From CAIZQW01 sp942493055 (GTDB taxonomy: Bacteria; Verrucomicrobiota; Kiritimatiellia; RFP12; UBA1067): a DNA stretch of 64,000 nucleotides. The notes under the pieces were generated by a model, which saw only the letters and a program-made list of their open reading frames with translations, ran no database searches and was not told where the DNA came from. The position numbers and the translations under genes are program-made. The DNA is taken from positions 2,418,001-2,482,000 of the forward strand of contig OW818680.1 in NCBI GenBank assembly GCA_942493055.1, written 5' to 3'. Positions 9,976 through 21,000 of this stretch are shown piece by piece. Numbering within the stretch: the first letter of the stretch is position 1; each line of letters begins with the position of its first letter.

Positions 9976-11840
9976 AGGTGAGGTTTGTGGGTTTTGAATC
10001 TCGGCGACGCCACATCATGATGCTTTCGGGTTGCGTGTGGGTAGTGCTCCATGCCGGTGTTCTGAGTGCTGAGCCGATGAAGCTGTTATGGAATCAGTCT
10101 GTGCTGCGTGCCGTGCCCGCCGTTTTTCCGGCTGAAGGGATGAACGAGCCGGGCGTGCGGGCACTCTTCTTTGAAGGCGTGCCGTATCGCGGCAAACCGA
10201 CGCGGGTGTTTGCGTGGTATGGGGTGCCGCAGACCGGCGGGCCACGTTTTCCGGCCATGGTATTAGTGCATGGCGGCGGCGGCACCGCCTTTGCACGCTG
10301 GGTGCGCCTCTGGAACGCACGCGGCTACGCCGCAATCGCCATGGACACCTACGGCGGCGTTCCCACGGCGACAGGTAGCCAACGCCATTCGTGGGCTGGC
10401 CCTGCGGGCGCGATGGACACCTTCGAGCAAATCGACGAGCCGCTTGCTGACCAGTGGCCCTTTCATGGCGTGGCTGCGGTGATGCGCGCCCACTCACTGA
10501 TCCGCTCCTTCCCCGAGGTCGATCCCCGCCGCGTCGGCGTCACGGGTATTTCTTGGGGCGGCTACCTCACCAGCATGGTCGCCGGTCTCGACGACCGCTT
10601 AGCCTGCGCCGCCCCGGTCTATGGCTGCGGTTTCTTCGCTCATGACAGCGGCGGCTTCTTCGACAAACTGCGAAGCATGGGCGAGCGCGGCGAGAAGTGG
10701 TCGGCGTACTGGGATGCCTCAACCGTACTTCCCGATGCCTGCATGCCCTTGCTGTGGCTGAACGGCACGACCGATCACTGGTTTCCCCTGTCGGCCTGGC
10801 AGATGTCTTATCGTCTGGCACCGGGAACGCGCGGCGCGGCGCTGCGCCCCGCTTGGCCGCACAATCAGGTCACGGGCGAGACGGCTCCGGAAATCGGACG
10901 TTTTGTTGATTCCGTGCTGGCAGGGGGACTGCCCCTACCGCGCATCGTTGAACAGACGTGGGGGCAGGGCCAACTCAGGGTCCGCTGGGAAGCGCCGACG
11001 CCGGTAGTGGAGGTGGCGCTCAACTTCACGTCCGATGCGTGTACATCTGAAAAGCGTACATGGCGTACCCGTTACTTGGACTTCGCTGCCGAGCGGAAAA
11101 CGGTTTCGGCGCCCATTCCCCCAGAGGCTACAGCCGCTTATATCAATATCGTGGATCGCGACGGCATAACCGCCAGCAGCGAGTGCGTGTCGCTCAAGCC
11201 GACCGCCCCGCCTTCGGTTGCGTCTCAGGGCTGCGTCGTGATTGACGAGGATTTTGAGCGGCGCGGCGCGGGGATTGCACCTCAAGGAGTGGTCATGCTG
11301 TCTGACGCCGACCGCGCCAAGGGTGCCAGCATTGTCATCACGGATCGAGCCGCCGCCTCCGGCAGCCGAGCGCTGCGTTTCACGGATGCGCCCGGGCTCA
11401 CGCAGGCCTATTTCCCTATGCGTGAGTTCTATCTGGGCAACAGGTCGTTGACAACTGGACAGGTCACGTTCGCGTTCAATTTCCGCAACAGCAAGGCCAC
11501 GCCGGGGCATTTCGTGGCGGAGATGCGCGACATGCTCAAGAAAGCGCACCAGAGCGGGCCGCGGCTTGAGTTCACCCCGGACGGCAAGTTGCTGTCAGGT
11601 GGGAAGACGGTGGCGGAACTTCCCTTCGACGAGTGGACACACGTCGAGGTGGCTCTGAAGTTGGACGGAGCGGGCAACAAAACCTACAACGTGACGGTGG
11701 CCGGAGCCGGCGGGCCGCGTCAAACGGTCGCGATTCCCTGCCTGCCCGAGTTTGCCGCCGTCTCCTGGCTCGCGTTCATGATGCCGTCCGACACGGCTGG
11801 CAGCATCGATCTTGATGATATACACTTAGACATTCAGTAG
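9972..11840 (+). CDS. Secreted alpha/beta hydrolase (dienelactone hydrolase/acetyl xylan esterase-like) with C-terminal beta-sandwich
   Basis: ATG 9972 overlaps the upstream TGA by 4 bp, which suggests translational coupling. The N-terminus (about 35 residues) contains a hydrophobic segment consistent with export. The hydrolase core shows the oxyanion-side LVHGGGG, the nucleophile elbow GISWGG (Ser194), an acid in NGTTDHWFP (Asp268) and a His in WPHNQ (His297), so the triad is complete. Residues from about 410 to the end form a LamG/concanavalin-like module (DEDFERRG, then LDDIHLDI at the end). The core is a paralogue of the hydrolase at 27459-28859, sharing the YGCGF segment. Its position in the cluster suggests deacylation of a polysaccharide, but the acyl group and sugar are unknown. 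Confidence 0.82.
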   Translation: MKVRFVGFESRRRHIMMLSGCVWVVLHAGVLSAEPMKLLWNQSVLRAVPAVFPAEGMNEPGVRALFFEGVPYRGKPTRVFAWYGVPQTGGPRFPAMVLVHGGGGTAFARWVRLWNARGYAAIAMDTYGGVPTATGSQRHSWAGPAGAMDTFEQIDEPLADQWPFHGVAAVMRAHSLIRSFPEVDPRRVGVTGISWGGYLTSMVAGLDDRLACAAPVYGCGFFAHDSGGFFDKLRSMGERGEKWSAYWDASTVLPDACMPLLWLNGTTDHWFPLSAWQMSYRLAPGTRGAALRPAWPHNQVTGETAPEIGRFVDSVLAGGLPLPRIVEQTWGQGQLRVRWEAPTPVVEVALNFTSDACTSEKRTWRTRYLDFAAERKTVSAPIPPEATAAYINIVDRDGITASSECVSLKPTAPPSVASQGCVVIDEDFERRGAGIAPQGVVMLSDADRAKGASIVITDRAAASGSRALRFTDAPGLTQAYFPMREFYLGNRSLTTGQVTFAFNFRNSKATPGHFVAEMRDMLKKAHQSGPRLEFTPDGKLLSGGKTVAELPFDEWTHVEVALKLDGAGNKTYNVTVAGAGGPRQTVAIPCLPEFAAVSWLAFMMPSDTAGSIDLDDIHLDIQ

Positions 11841-11851
11841 AGGGGCTCCCA

Positions 11852-11977
11852 ATGATCACGTTTCAAGCAGACTACCGCGCACGCATCCAAACCGTGACTG
11901 CGGCGGAGGCGACGCTGACGCTCTACGTGGCGACTGAAGGGCCGGTTTGTTTCTACCGGGTACAGGCGTTACCATGA
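11852..11977 (+). pseudogene. 41-codon remnant of the FYRV C-terminal tail
   Basis: A short frame with an ATG at 11852 reads MITFQADYRARIQ and then continues into TVTAAEATLTLYVATEG and FYRVQALP before the stop. From about 11887 onward it is a near-exact DNA copy of the 3' end of the gene at 4456-9975 (about 9885-9960), with one mismatch in roughly 67 aligned bases by eye. It also matches the end of the gene at the left edge. It is best read as the stump of a third large paralogue lost by recombination. Whether the small peptide is made is unknown. Confidence 0.75.
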
Positions 11978-12054
11978 GGGCCGAAGTAGAAGATGAACGA
12001 TTTTTGATCGCAGGTAACGTATCAAGAACAACAGTTCAAAAAGGAATAATTCCT

Positions 12055-15000
12055 ATGAGAACAAGAAAGAACGGGTGTGGATTAGCGGTTCTTACCGCCG
12101 CAGCCTTCGGGCTGCTCTCTAACCTCCAGGCGCAGACGATCTCGGCTTGGAAGAGTGCTGTCAACGGTAACTGGAGCAGCGCCAGCGCTTGGTCGGCCGG
12201 TGTGCCGAATGCCAACATGGCGCATCTGACGAACTATCTGGCATCCTACGCGGTGACATACAACAGCGTCAATCCGGCGTTCAAGGACCTGCGCATCGAA
12301 AATACGGGTGCGCAAAAAACCGACCTCCTGATCAGCGCGCCGCTGGTCAGCAATGGCGGGGCAGCGCTCCGGTTTCGGCGCGGTTCGCGCGTGACGGTGA
12401 ACCCCGGCGGCGTCTGGCGTTTCGATGGAGCCGTCAACACGGTCACCGACAACGGGGAAAGCATGCTCAGCATCGCGGATGGCGGCGAGTTGAACGTCGC
12501 CGGCGGCACGGTCGCCTTCACAAACCTTCCGAATGCGTCAGGAAAGGGCAACTTCCTCAACGTGGGCTACCAGTCCGCAGGCACCCTGAATGTCACGGAC
12601 GGCACCCTGTCATACTACGAGACGTACCCGCGCGCCGTCACCAACGACAACCGCGGTCTGCGGGTCGGCTGGGGCAACAACGGCGACGGGACGTTGAATA
12701 TCAGCGGCGGAAATGTACTGCTCGGAAAAAACATGGCCTACACCGACCAGACCCTGATGTCGGTCGGCTACGGCAACGGCCCCGGCACCGGCACGCGCGG
12801 CAAGGTGGTCGTCTCGGGCGGGACGCTCCAGTTCACCAACAGCCTGAGCTGGAGTCTGCTTCTGATCGGCCGGAACGGCGGCCACGGCACTCTTGTGGTG
12901 ACGAACACCGGTTATGTCCGCTTGAATTATGCGACGGGCGGCCGCGTCCAGATCGGCGTGGCCCCTACGGCCTACGGCCTGCTGCGGATGGACGGCGGCT
13001 ATTTATGGGCGAACGACGGTATCACGGTTGGATATTCCCTGAACTACAAGAACAACTCCACGACCGGCGCGGTGGAGGTCACTGCGGGGAATGCGAATGC
13101 AGGTTCAGGCTTTGTGGCCGGGTACAGCGAGTCCAACGCAGGAGACCAGAATACAGCAGCTTACGGTACCGGCGTGGGCACGGTTACCATCGGCGGCGGC
13201 CGGTTGTCGGAAGACTATTGGGGCACCTTCATCGGGCGCGCCCGCCGGGGCGGCGAGGGCATCGGCAGCATGACCATCACGAACGGGCTGTTCGACATCG
13301 TGAGTTCGTCCGATCCGGAAGCCCCGGGCGGCGCGGCAGGCAACGGGGCCTATTCCGGCTTGGCTATCGGTTGCATCAATTTTAACGAGACCAACCCGTA
13401 CACCCGTGCGCGGGGTACGCTCACAGTCGCCGGCAGCGGCATCATCACCAATGCCGGCGTGTTCCTTGTCGGTATCAACGGCGGCACTGGAACCGTCGTG
13501 CAGACCGGCGGCAAGATCGTACATGCCCCGTCGGGCGGGGTAGCAGACCGCAAGATGACCGTCATCGGTTACAACTTCGGCGCGTCCGCGGCCGTCGGCG
13601 GCGGTTACGGCAGCTACGAGATGAGCGGCGGTATCTTCTCGACATCGAATCGCGTTTTTGTGGGCGGCGTACCAACCGGCGTGCAGAGCTATGCGCGTCC
13701 CAATAGCACTGGTTTGCTGAAGGTCAACGGTGGCAGCTTCACCGTCACCAACAACACCCTCATGGTGGGCGGCAATGGTGCGGGTACGCTCGTGATCGGC
13801 GCGGGGGGCATCTGTTATGCGAAGGATATCGTACTGACCAACAACACGCAGGCCACGTTGCGCTTTGAATTGGGCTCAACGGGTCTCGGCACGCTTCAAG
13901 CCAGCGGCAACCTGGCTGCCTACACCGGCGCTAAGGTCGAAGTTGACACCATGGCTTATCAGGGCACAGCCAATCGGATTAAGTTATTGGATTGCGCCAC
14001 GCGCACAGGCATCTTCTCGCCGGCCAATATCACAGTGATCGGACCCGGCCAGGTGCTACAGAGTTTGGACGAGGACATCTACCTGCAAGTCGGCGATATT
14101 TGGGATGGCGGCGGCGCGGACAGCAATGTCAATACCGCCAATAATTGGGCGATGAATACGGTGCCTCCCTTGGATGGCAGTCAGCGCGCGACGTTCGGTA
14201 CAGGCGGCAGCACGGCGACCGTCAACACGTCGGCCAGCTTCCTTGGCCTTACCTTCAACCGCGACTCGGACTTCATGCTGGCAAACGGCGCTGGCACGCT
14301 GACGCTTGGCGCAGGCGGCATCGCCGCCAGGGTGCCGACTGCGACTAGCCGCACGTACGCCCTGGCCGAGTCGCTGACGCTCGGCGCCAGCCAGACATGG
14401 GGCATTACCAACAACGGCGCGGGCGTCACTACGCTCGCTGTCTCGGGTGTGATCGGCGGGGCGTCCGGTAGCGGCCTCACCCAGTCCGGAAATGGTATAC
14501 TCGCGCTCTCCGGTGTGAACACGTATGCCGGTGTCACCACGGTCAAAACGAACAGCATCTTGCGTGTCAGCCACGCCAACGCGCTGGGCACGACCGTCGG
14601 CAACACCGTCATCGAAAACGGCGGTAAACTGGAAGTCAGCGGAGGCATTACGCTTTCCGAACCCATTTCGCTGACCGGGCAAGGGCCGAACTCGGGTTGC
14701 GCGTTTTCAAGCTCCGGCAACAACACCCTAAACGGGCTGGTCACCATCGGAACGGGCGCGCGCATCAACGGGGGCGGAACCCTGACCTTTGCGGGCGGCA
14801 TCACGTCTGTCAGCAGTCCTTTCACGATCCTGAATACCGCAGGCGGCACGATTCAAGTCCTCAACGCCCCGATCTCCATCGGCAGCGGTTCGCTCTGGTC
14901 AGACCAGGGCGGTACGCTTGTGCTGGGTGTGGCCGGCAACACATGGGGGAATACCGTTCTGAGCACCGTGGCGGTGCGCACGGATGCCGCCAACGTCTTT

Positions 15001-18000
15001 CCCGCAGCCACGGAAGTCTCGCTGAGCAATGCCGCACAACTAGATTTGAACGGCTACAACCAGACCTTCAACCGTCTCAAATCGACGGGCGGCGGCACGG
15101 TGGTCACCAGCGGGCCCCCCGCGACCCTGACGCTCAACCAGACGGCCAACACGACGTTCGACGGCCGCCTACGCGGCGCGATCATGCTGGTCAAGGGGGG
15201 CACGGCCTCCCTCACGCTCAGCAACGCGAACGACAACGCCGGCGGCATGATCGTCAGCAACGGCACGCTGAAGCTGATCACGGGAAGCTGCATTGCCGAC
15301 AGTTCCCGCGTCGAAATTTCGAATGTCGGCAAGATGGAGATCAACGCCGGACTGACCGAGACGGTGCAGAAGCTCTACTTCGGTGGCACTCAGCAACATA
15401 GCGGCACTTGGGGCGCGACCGGCAGCGGCGCGACCTACATCGACAACACGCGTTTCGCCGGTGCCGGCAAACTCAATGTCCTGCTCGGCATCGCTCCGAG
15501 CATCACAACCCAGCCCGCAAGCGCGACTGTCAACGTCGGGCAGACTGCCACCTTCAGTGTGACGGCGGGCGGCTCGACGCCCTTCACCTACCAGTGGCGC
15601 GTGAACGGCGTGAATATCGCCGGGGCCACCGGCGCGTCCTACACGACACCCGCGACGGTAGCGGGCGACAGCGGCAAGCTGTTCAGCGTGGTGGTCGCCA
15701 ATTCGGCGGGCAGTGTCACGAGTGCCAACGCGACCCTGACTGTCCGCATCCCGCCCACCATCACGACGCAACCCGCGAACGCAAGCGTGAACCTCGGCCA
15801 GACGGCGACCTTCAGCGTGACGGCCGGCGGCACGGCACCGCTTTCCTACCAGTGGCGCATGAACGGAGTCAACATCGCCGGGGCGACCAGTTCGTCCTAC
15901 ATCACGCCCGCGACGGTGGCTAGCGACAACGGCAAGCTCTTCAGCGTCGTGGTCGCCAATTCCGCCGGCTCGGTCACCAGCGTCAACGCGGCACTGACCG
16001 TGATCTTCGGCACGCTCTGGGATGCCGGCGCAGGAGCGACCACCAGCATCAATGCCCCCGCCAACTGGAACCCCGACGTAGCGCCACCCTTTGACGGCAC
16101 GCAACGTGTCACCTTCGGCACGGGCGGCAGCACGGCGACGGTCAACACGTCGGCCAGCTTCTTGGGGCTCACGTTCAACCGCGCTGCCGATTTCGCACTC
16201 GCCGACGGCGCCGGCACGCTGACGCTCGGCAGCGGCGGCATCGCAGCCAAGGTACCAACTGCGACTAGCCGCACGTACACCATCACTGAGTCGCTGACGC
16301 TCAGCGCCAGCCAGACGTGGAGCGTGACCAACAACGGCGCGGGCGTCGCCACGCTGTCCGTCTCCGGCTCTATCACCGGCCCAACTGGAGCTGGTTTCAC
16401 GAAGTCCGGAAACGGCCCGCTTGTGCTCTCTGGCCCCAACACCTATGCGGGCGTCACCACGGTCAAGACCGGCGGCTGTGTACGCGTCACCCACGCCAGC
16501 GCGCTGGGCACGACGGCCGGCAACACGGTTGTCGAGAACGGCGGCTGGCTGGAAGTCAGCGGCAACATCACGGTCGCCGAACCGATCCAACTCAACGGCG
16601 ATGCGGCCAGTTATTACGCCGGCGCGCTACGCTCGACGGGTGGCGCCAACATCTGGAGCGGCGCGATCACGCAAGGCAGCGCCACGCGCATCGGCGTCTC
16701 CGGCGGCAGCAGCCTCGAAATCACCGGTGGCTTCACCGGCACGCAGGGGCTCGCCTTCCAGCATGGCGGGACGCTGAAGTTCAGCGGCCAGCCCATCGCC
16801 ATGGGGAGCTCGGCGATCTATGCCCACGGCGGAGGGGTGTGGATCCTGAATGCGGCCGGCAACAGTTGGGGCACGATCGACCTGGCCAACGGCACGCTGC
16901 GCACCGACCTGCCCAACGCCATGCCCGCCATGTCGACGCTGCAACTCAGCCCCAACGCCATGTTCGACCTCAACGGCAACAGCCAGACCCTCGGCCAGTT
17001 TAAGAATGCGAGCGCCACGATCGGCTCGCGACTGGTGACCAGCGCGGCGCCCGCAACCTTGACGATCAACCAAAGCGCGACAACCTACTATGATGGCCGG
17101 CTCACCGGCGCACTGGGCCTGGTCAAGGGCGGCACCGGCACGCTGACGCTCTCCAACGCCCTGAACACGCTCAGCGGCAACGTCACGGTGTCGGGCGGCA
17201 CCCTGACGGTCGCGCCCTGTACCCGACTGGGCAACAGCACCAACATCGCCGTCAACGGCGGCACCTTGGTGTTGCAGTCCTCGTCGGCCACGACCAACAC
17301 CGCCAGCCTGCGCGTCGCGTCGGGTGGCGCCAAAGTGAATGTGGCGGGAGGCGTGATCGCCACAGTGGGGCGCCTCTACCTGAACGGCGTCCAGCAGGCC
17401 AGCGGCACCTGGGGCGCGTCCGGCAGCGGAGCGCAGCATACGAACAACACCTACTTTGCGGGCAGCGGCTGGCTGCAGGTCAGCGCGCCCTTCATCCAGG
17501 AGAGCTTCGACTATGCCGTCGGCGGGCTGGACGGCACGCAGTCCAACGGCGTGGGCTTCGCGGCTTCGAACTGGGGCACGTCCGGTGCAACCATCGTGCC
17601 GGGGCTCCTCTACCGCAATCTGATGGGTCTGAGCGGCAACGCGATGCAATCATCCAACTATGGCGCGCAACGCCGCGACACCGCCGTGACATTTGGCGGT
17701 AGCACCTTCTACATGAGCATGCTGATCAACCCCAACAACATCGAGACCGCGCGTTTCGGTTTCGAACTCATGAACGGCAGCAACGGCGGGCCCCTGTTCG
17801 GTCGGGTCGGCGGCGGCTGGGGCATGTTTGCGGGTGTCAATGGAAGCATGGGCATTTCCAACCTAGATGGCTCCTACAAGACATGGGTTGGCGTCTCGAA
17901 CAAGGCTGATAACGTTGCGCATCTGATCGTCGTCAAGGTGGACTACCCGGCCAACGCGATCAAGCTCTTCGTTGATCCGATTCTGACCGGAGCGGAGCCA

Positions 18001-21000
18001 CTGCCCTCCGCGACGTTGACCACCGGCGGCAAATGGACGGTGAACCTAAACAGCCAGACGTGGAATGCCATCCGGCTGTTTCATGAAAATGCCAATCAAA
18101 GCGTTGACGAACTCCGCATCGGCGCAAGCTGGGCGGACGTGGCTCCCACCAAGACGATGGGTGCGTACGTTCAGGAAGGGTTTGATTACCTTGTGGGGGT
18201 GCTGGACGGAACCCAAGCCGGCGGCATCGGGTTCACGACCAACCACTGGGGCACGTCGGGCGCCGCGATTGCCGACGGACTCAGTTACAGCAGTTTGAAC
18301 TGCGCCGGCGGCGGCGCCTTGCGCTCCACGAGTTGGGGCTCGCAGCCGCGCAACACAGTCGCGAATTTCGGCGGCGGTACCTTCTACATGGGCATGCTGA
18401 TCAACTCCGCCAGTATCGAGACCTCGCGCTTCGGCTTCGAGCTTCTGGCCGGTGGCGGCGGACACCTGTTCGGACGGGTGAGCGGCGGCTGGGGTATGTT
18501 CGCGGGCGTGAACGGATTGATGGGTGTTTCCAACACGGTCGGCAACTATCAGACCTGGACAGGCGTTGCCGCTGCGGCCGACAACGCATCGCACCTGATT
18601 GTCGCCAAGATCGACTACGAAGCCAACGCGATCAAGCTCTTCGTTGATCCTGTGCTGACCAGCAGCGAGCCGGCACCTTCCGCCACGCTGACGACCGGCG
18701 GCAACTGGACGGTCAACCTCAACACCCAGCTTTGGAACGGGGTCCGGCTGTTCCACGAGAACGCCGGCCAGACCGCCGACGAACTGCGCATCGGCAGGAC
18801 CTGGGCCAGCGTGGTGCCGGTTCGCTCCGGCGCAGAAATCACGGAATTCTTCATCGCGCCGTCCGGCAATGGCGTCAACCCCGGCACGCAGGCCGCGCCC
18901 TTCGGCACGCTAGAGCAGGCGCGCGACGCGCTGCGCCTGCTGCGGGTCGACAACGAGCTGCCCTTGGGCGGCCTGACGGTCTGGCTGCTCGGCGGAAACT
19001 ACGCGCGCACCAACACCTTCGAGTTGACGGCGGCCGATTCCGGCAGCGCCTCGCGGCCGATCAGCTACCGCGCGTACCCCGGCGAAACGGTGCGCATCCA
19101 CGGGGCGCAGCAGCTTCAGCCGGCGTGGTTTACGACCGTGCAGAGCAGCTCGCCGGTCTGGCCCCGCATCGACACGGCTGCGCGCGGCAACGTCATGCAG
19201 ATCCACCTGCCGACATACGGCATCACCGACTATGGCACGCTGCGCCAACGCGGCATGGGCTCCTCCTCCACGATCGGTGCGCTGGAGCTGTTCTTTGACG
19301 GGGCTCCGCAGCAACTGGCGCGCTGGCCCGATGTCGGCCAGACCAGCGGCACCGAAGCGACCAACGGTTGGGCCTATACCGACACCCCGCTGTCCACCAC
19401 CAACTTCACCTATATAGGCACCCGTCCGTCACGCTGGATCTTGGCCGAGGATCTCTGGATCCATGGATTCCTGGGCAATCATTGGGCCGACTATCATCTG
19501 AGGCCGTTCGCGGTTAACACAACCGCGCACACCGTGACCTTCACCAACGCGCCCAACTACGGCATCGCCGACAACATGCCCTACTACGCCGAGAACCTGC
19601 TGGAGGAGATCACACGGCCCGGCGAGTGGTACGTCAACCGCGCCAGCGGCATCCTCTACTTCTGGCCGCCGGCGGCACCTGCCGGGCACGAGATCCAGGT
19701 CTCCATGATGGAAACGAACTTGGTGCGCCTCTCAGGCGTGCAACACGTCATCTGGCGGGATATCACCTTCGAAGCGGTCCGGGGAGACCTGCTGGCCATC
19801 TCCGGCTGCGGCAACGTCCGCGTGCTGGATTGCCTGCTGCGCAACTCCGGCAACTACGCCGCCAAGATCACCGGCGGCACCCGCAACGGGCTTAGCGGCT
19901 GCGAGGTCAAAGACACGGGCGACGGCGGCATCTCCATGACGGGCGGCGCCCGTAACACGCTCACGGGCGCGGGCAACTATGTGCGCAACTGCACGATCCA
20001 CGCCTTCGGGCGCTTTGACTGGATGAACACGCAGGCAGTCAAATTCGAGGGGGTTGGCCAGATTGTCGAACACAACCTCATCTACGATTCGCCGCACACC
20101 GCCATCGGCTTCGCCGGTGCCAACTACTGCTCAGTCGCCTACAACGAGGTGCGCGATGTCTGCAAGTGGTCGTCGGACGCCGGGGCGATCTACACCGGCC
20201 GCGACCTGGGCGCCCACGGTTCGATCATCGGCTACAACTTCGTGCACCACGTCGTCGGCCAGTTCGGCGCAGGCGTGGGCCTTGGCACGCAGGGCATCTA
20301 TCTGGACGACTGCATCGCCGGTATCGAGGTCTTCGGCAACATCTGCTACAAGGTCTCGGGCATGGGCATCCAGCACGGCAGCGGACGCGACGACGTGATG
20401 CGCAACAACGTCATCGTCAAGTGCGGCGAGGTGCTGTACGCCGACACGCGCGGCCTGACATGGGGCGGCGGGGGGGCGACCTGGAGCAACACCTGGGCGA
20501 ACCTACAGGCGATGCCCTACCGCGGCACCATCTGGTCAAACGCCTTCCCGCAACTCTACGCGATGCCTACCAACTGGGTGGCTGTCACCAACAGTGCCTG
20601 GCTGGCGCCGCGCAATTCGGTTTTCTCGCGCAATCTCGGTTACGCCAATACCTCCTGGGTGCGGGATGCTGCCGCGATCGCCTACTACGCCGAGTTCACC
20701 AACAACCTGCAGAACAGCGATCCGCTCTTCGTGAACGAGGCGCTGACGAACATGACCTTGAGCGCGGGCTCGCCCGCCTTCACCATCCCCGGCTTCGTCG
20801 ACATCCCCTTCAGCCGGATCGGCCCAGAGAAGGCGGCGCTGAGGGAGTTGGCCGCCTGGGACTTCCCGACCGCCACCGACCGCATCGGTTTCTCCAGCGA
20901 GCTGCTGGCCGTGCCCTCGATGCTGAGTGTCAACGGCATGACTGCCATCGCCGCCCCCGGTCACCCGACCTGGTCCGTCGATGTGCCCTTCACGGACATC

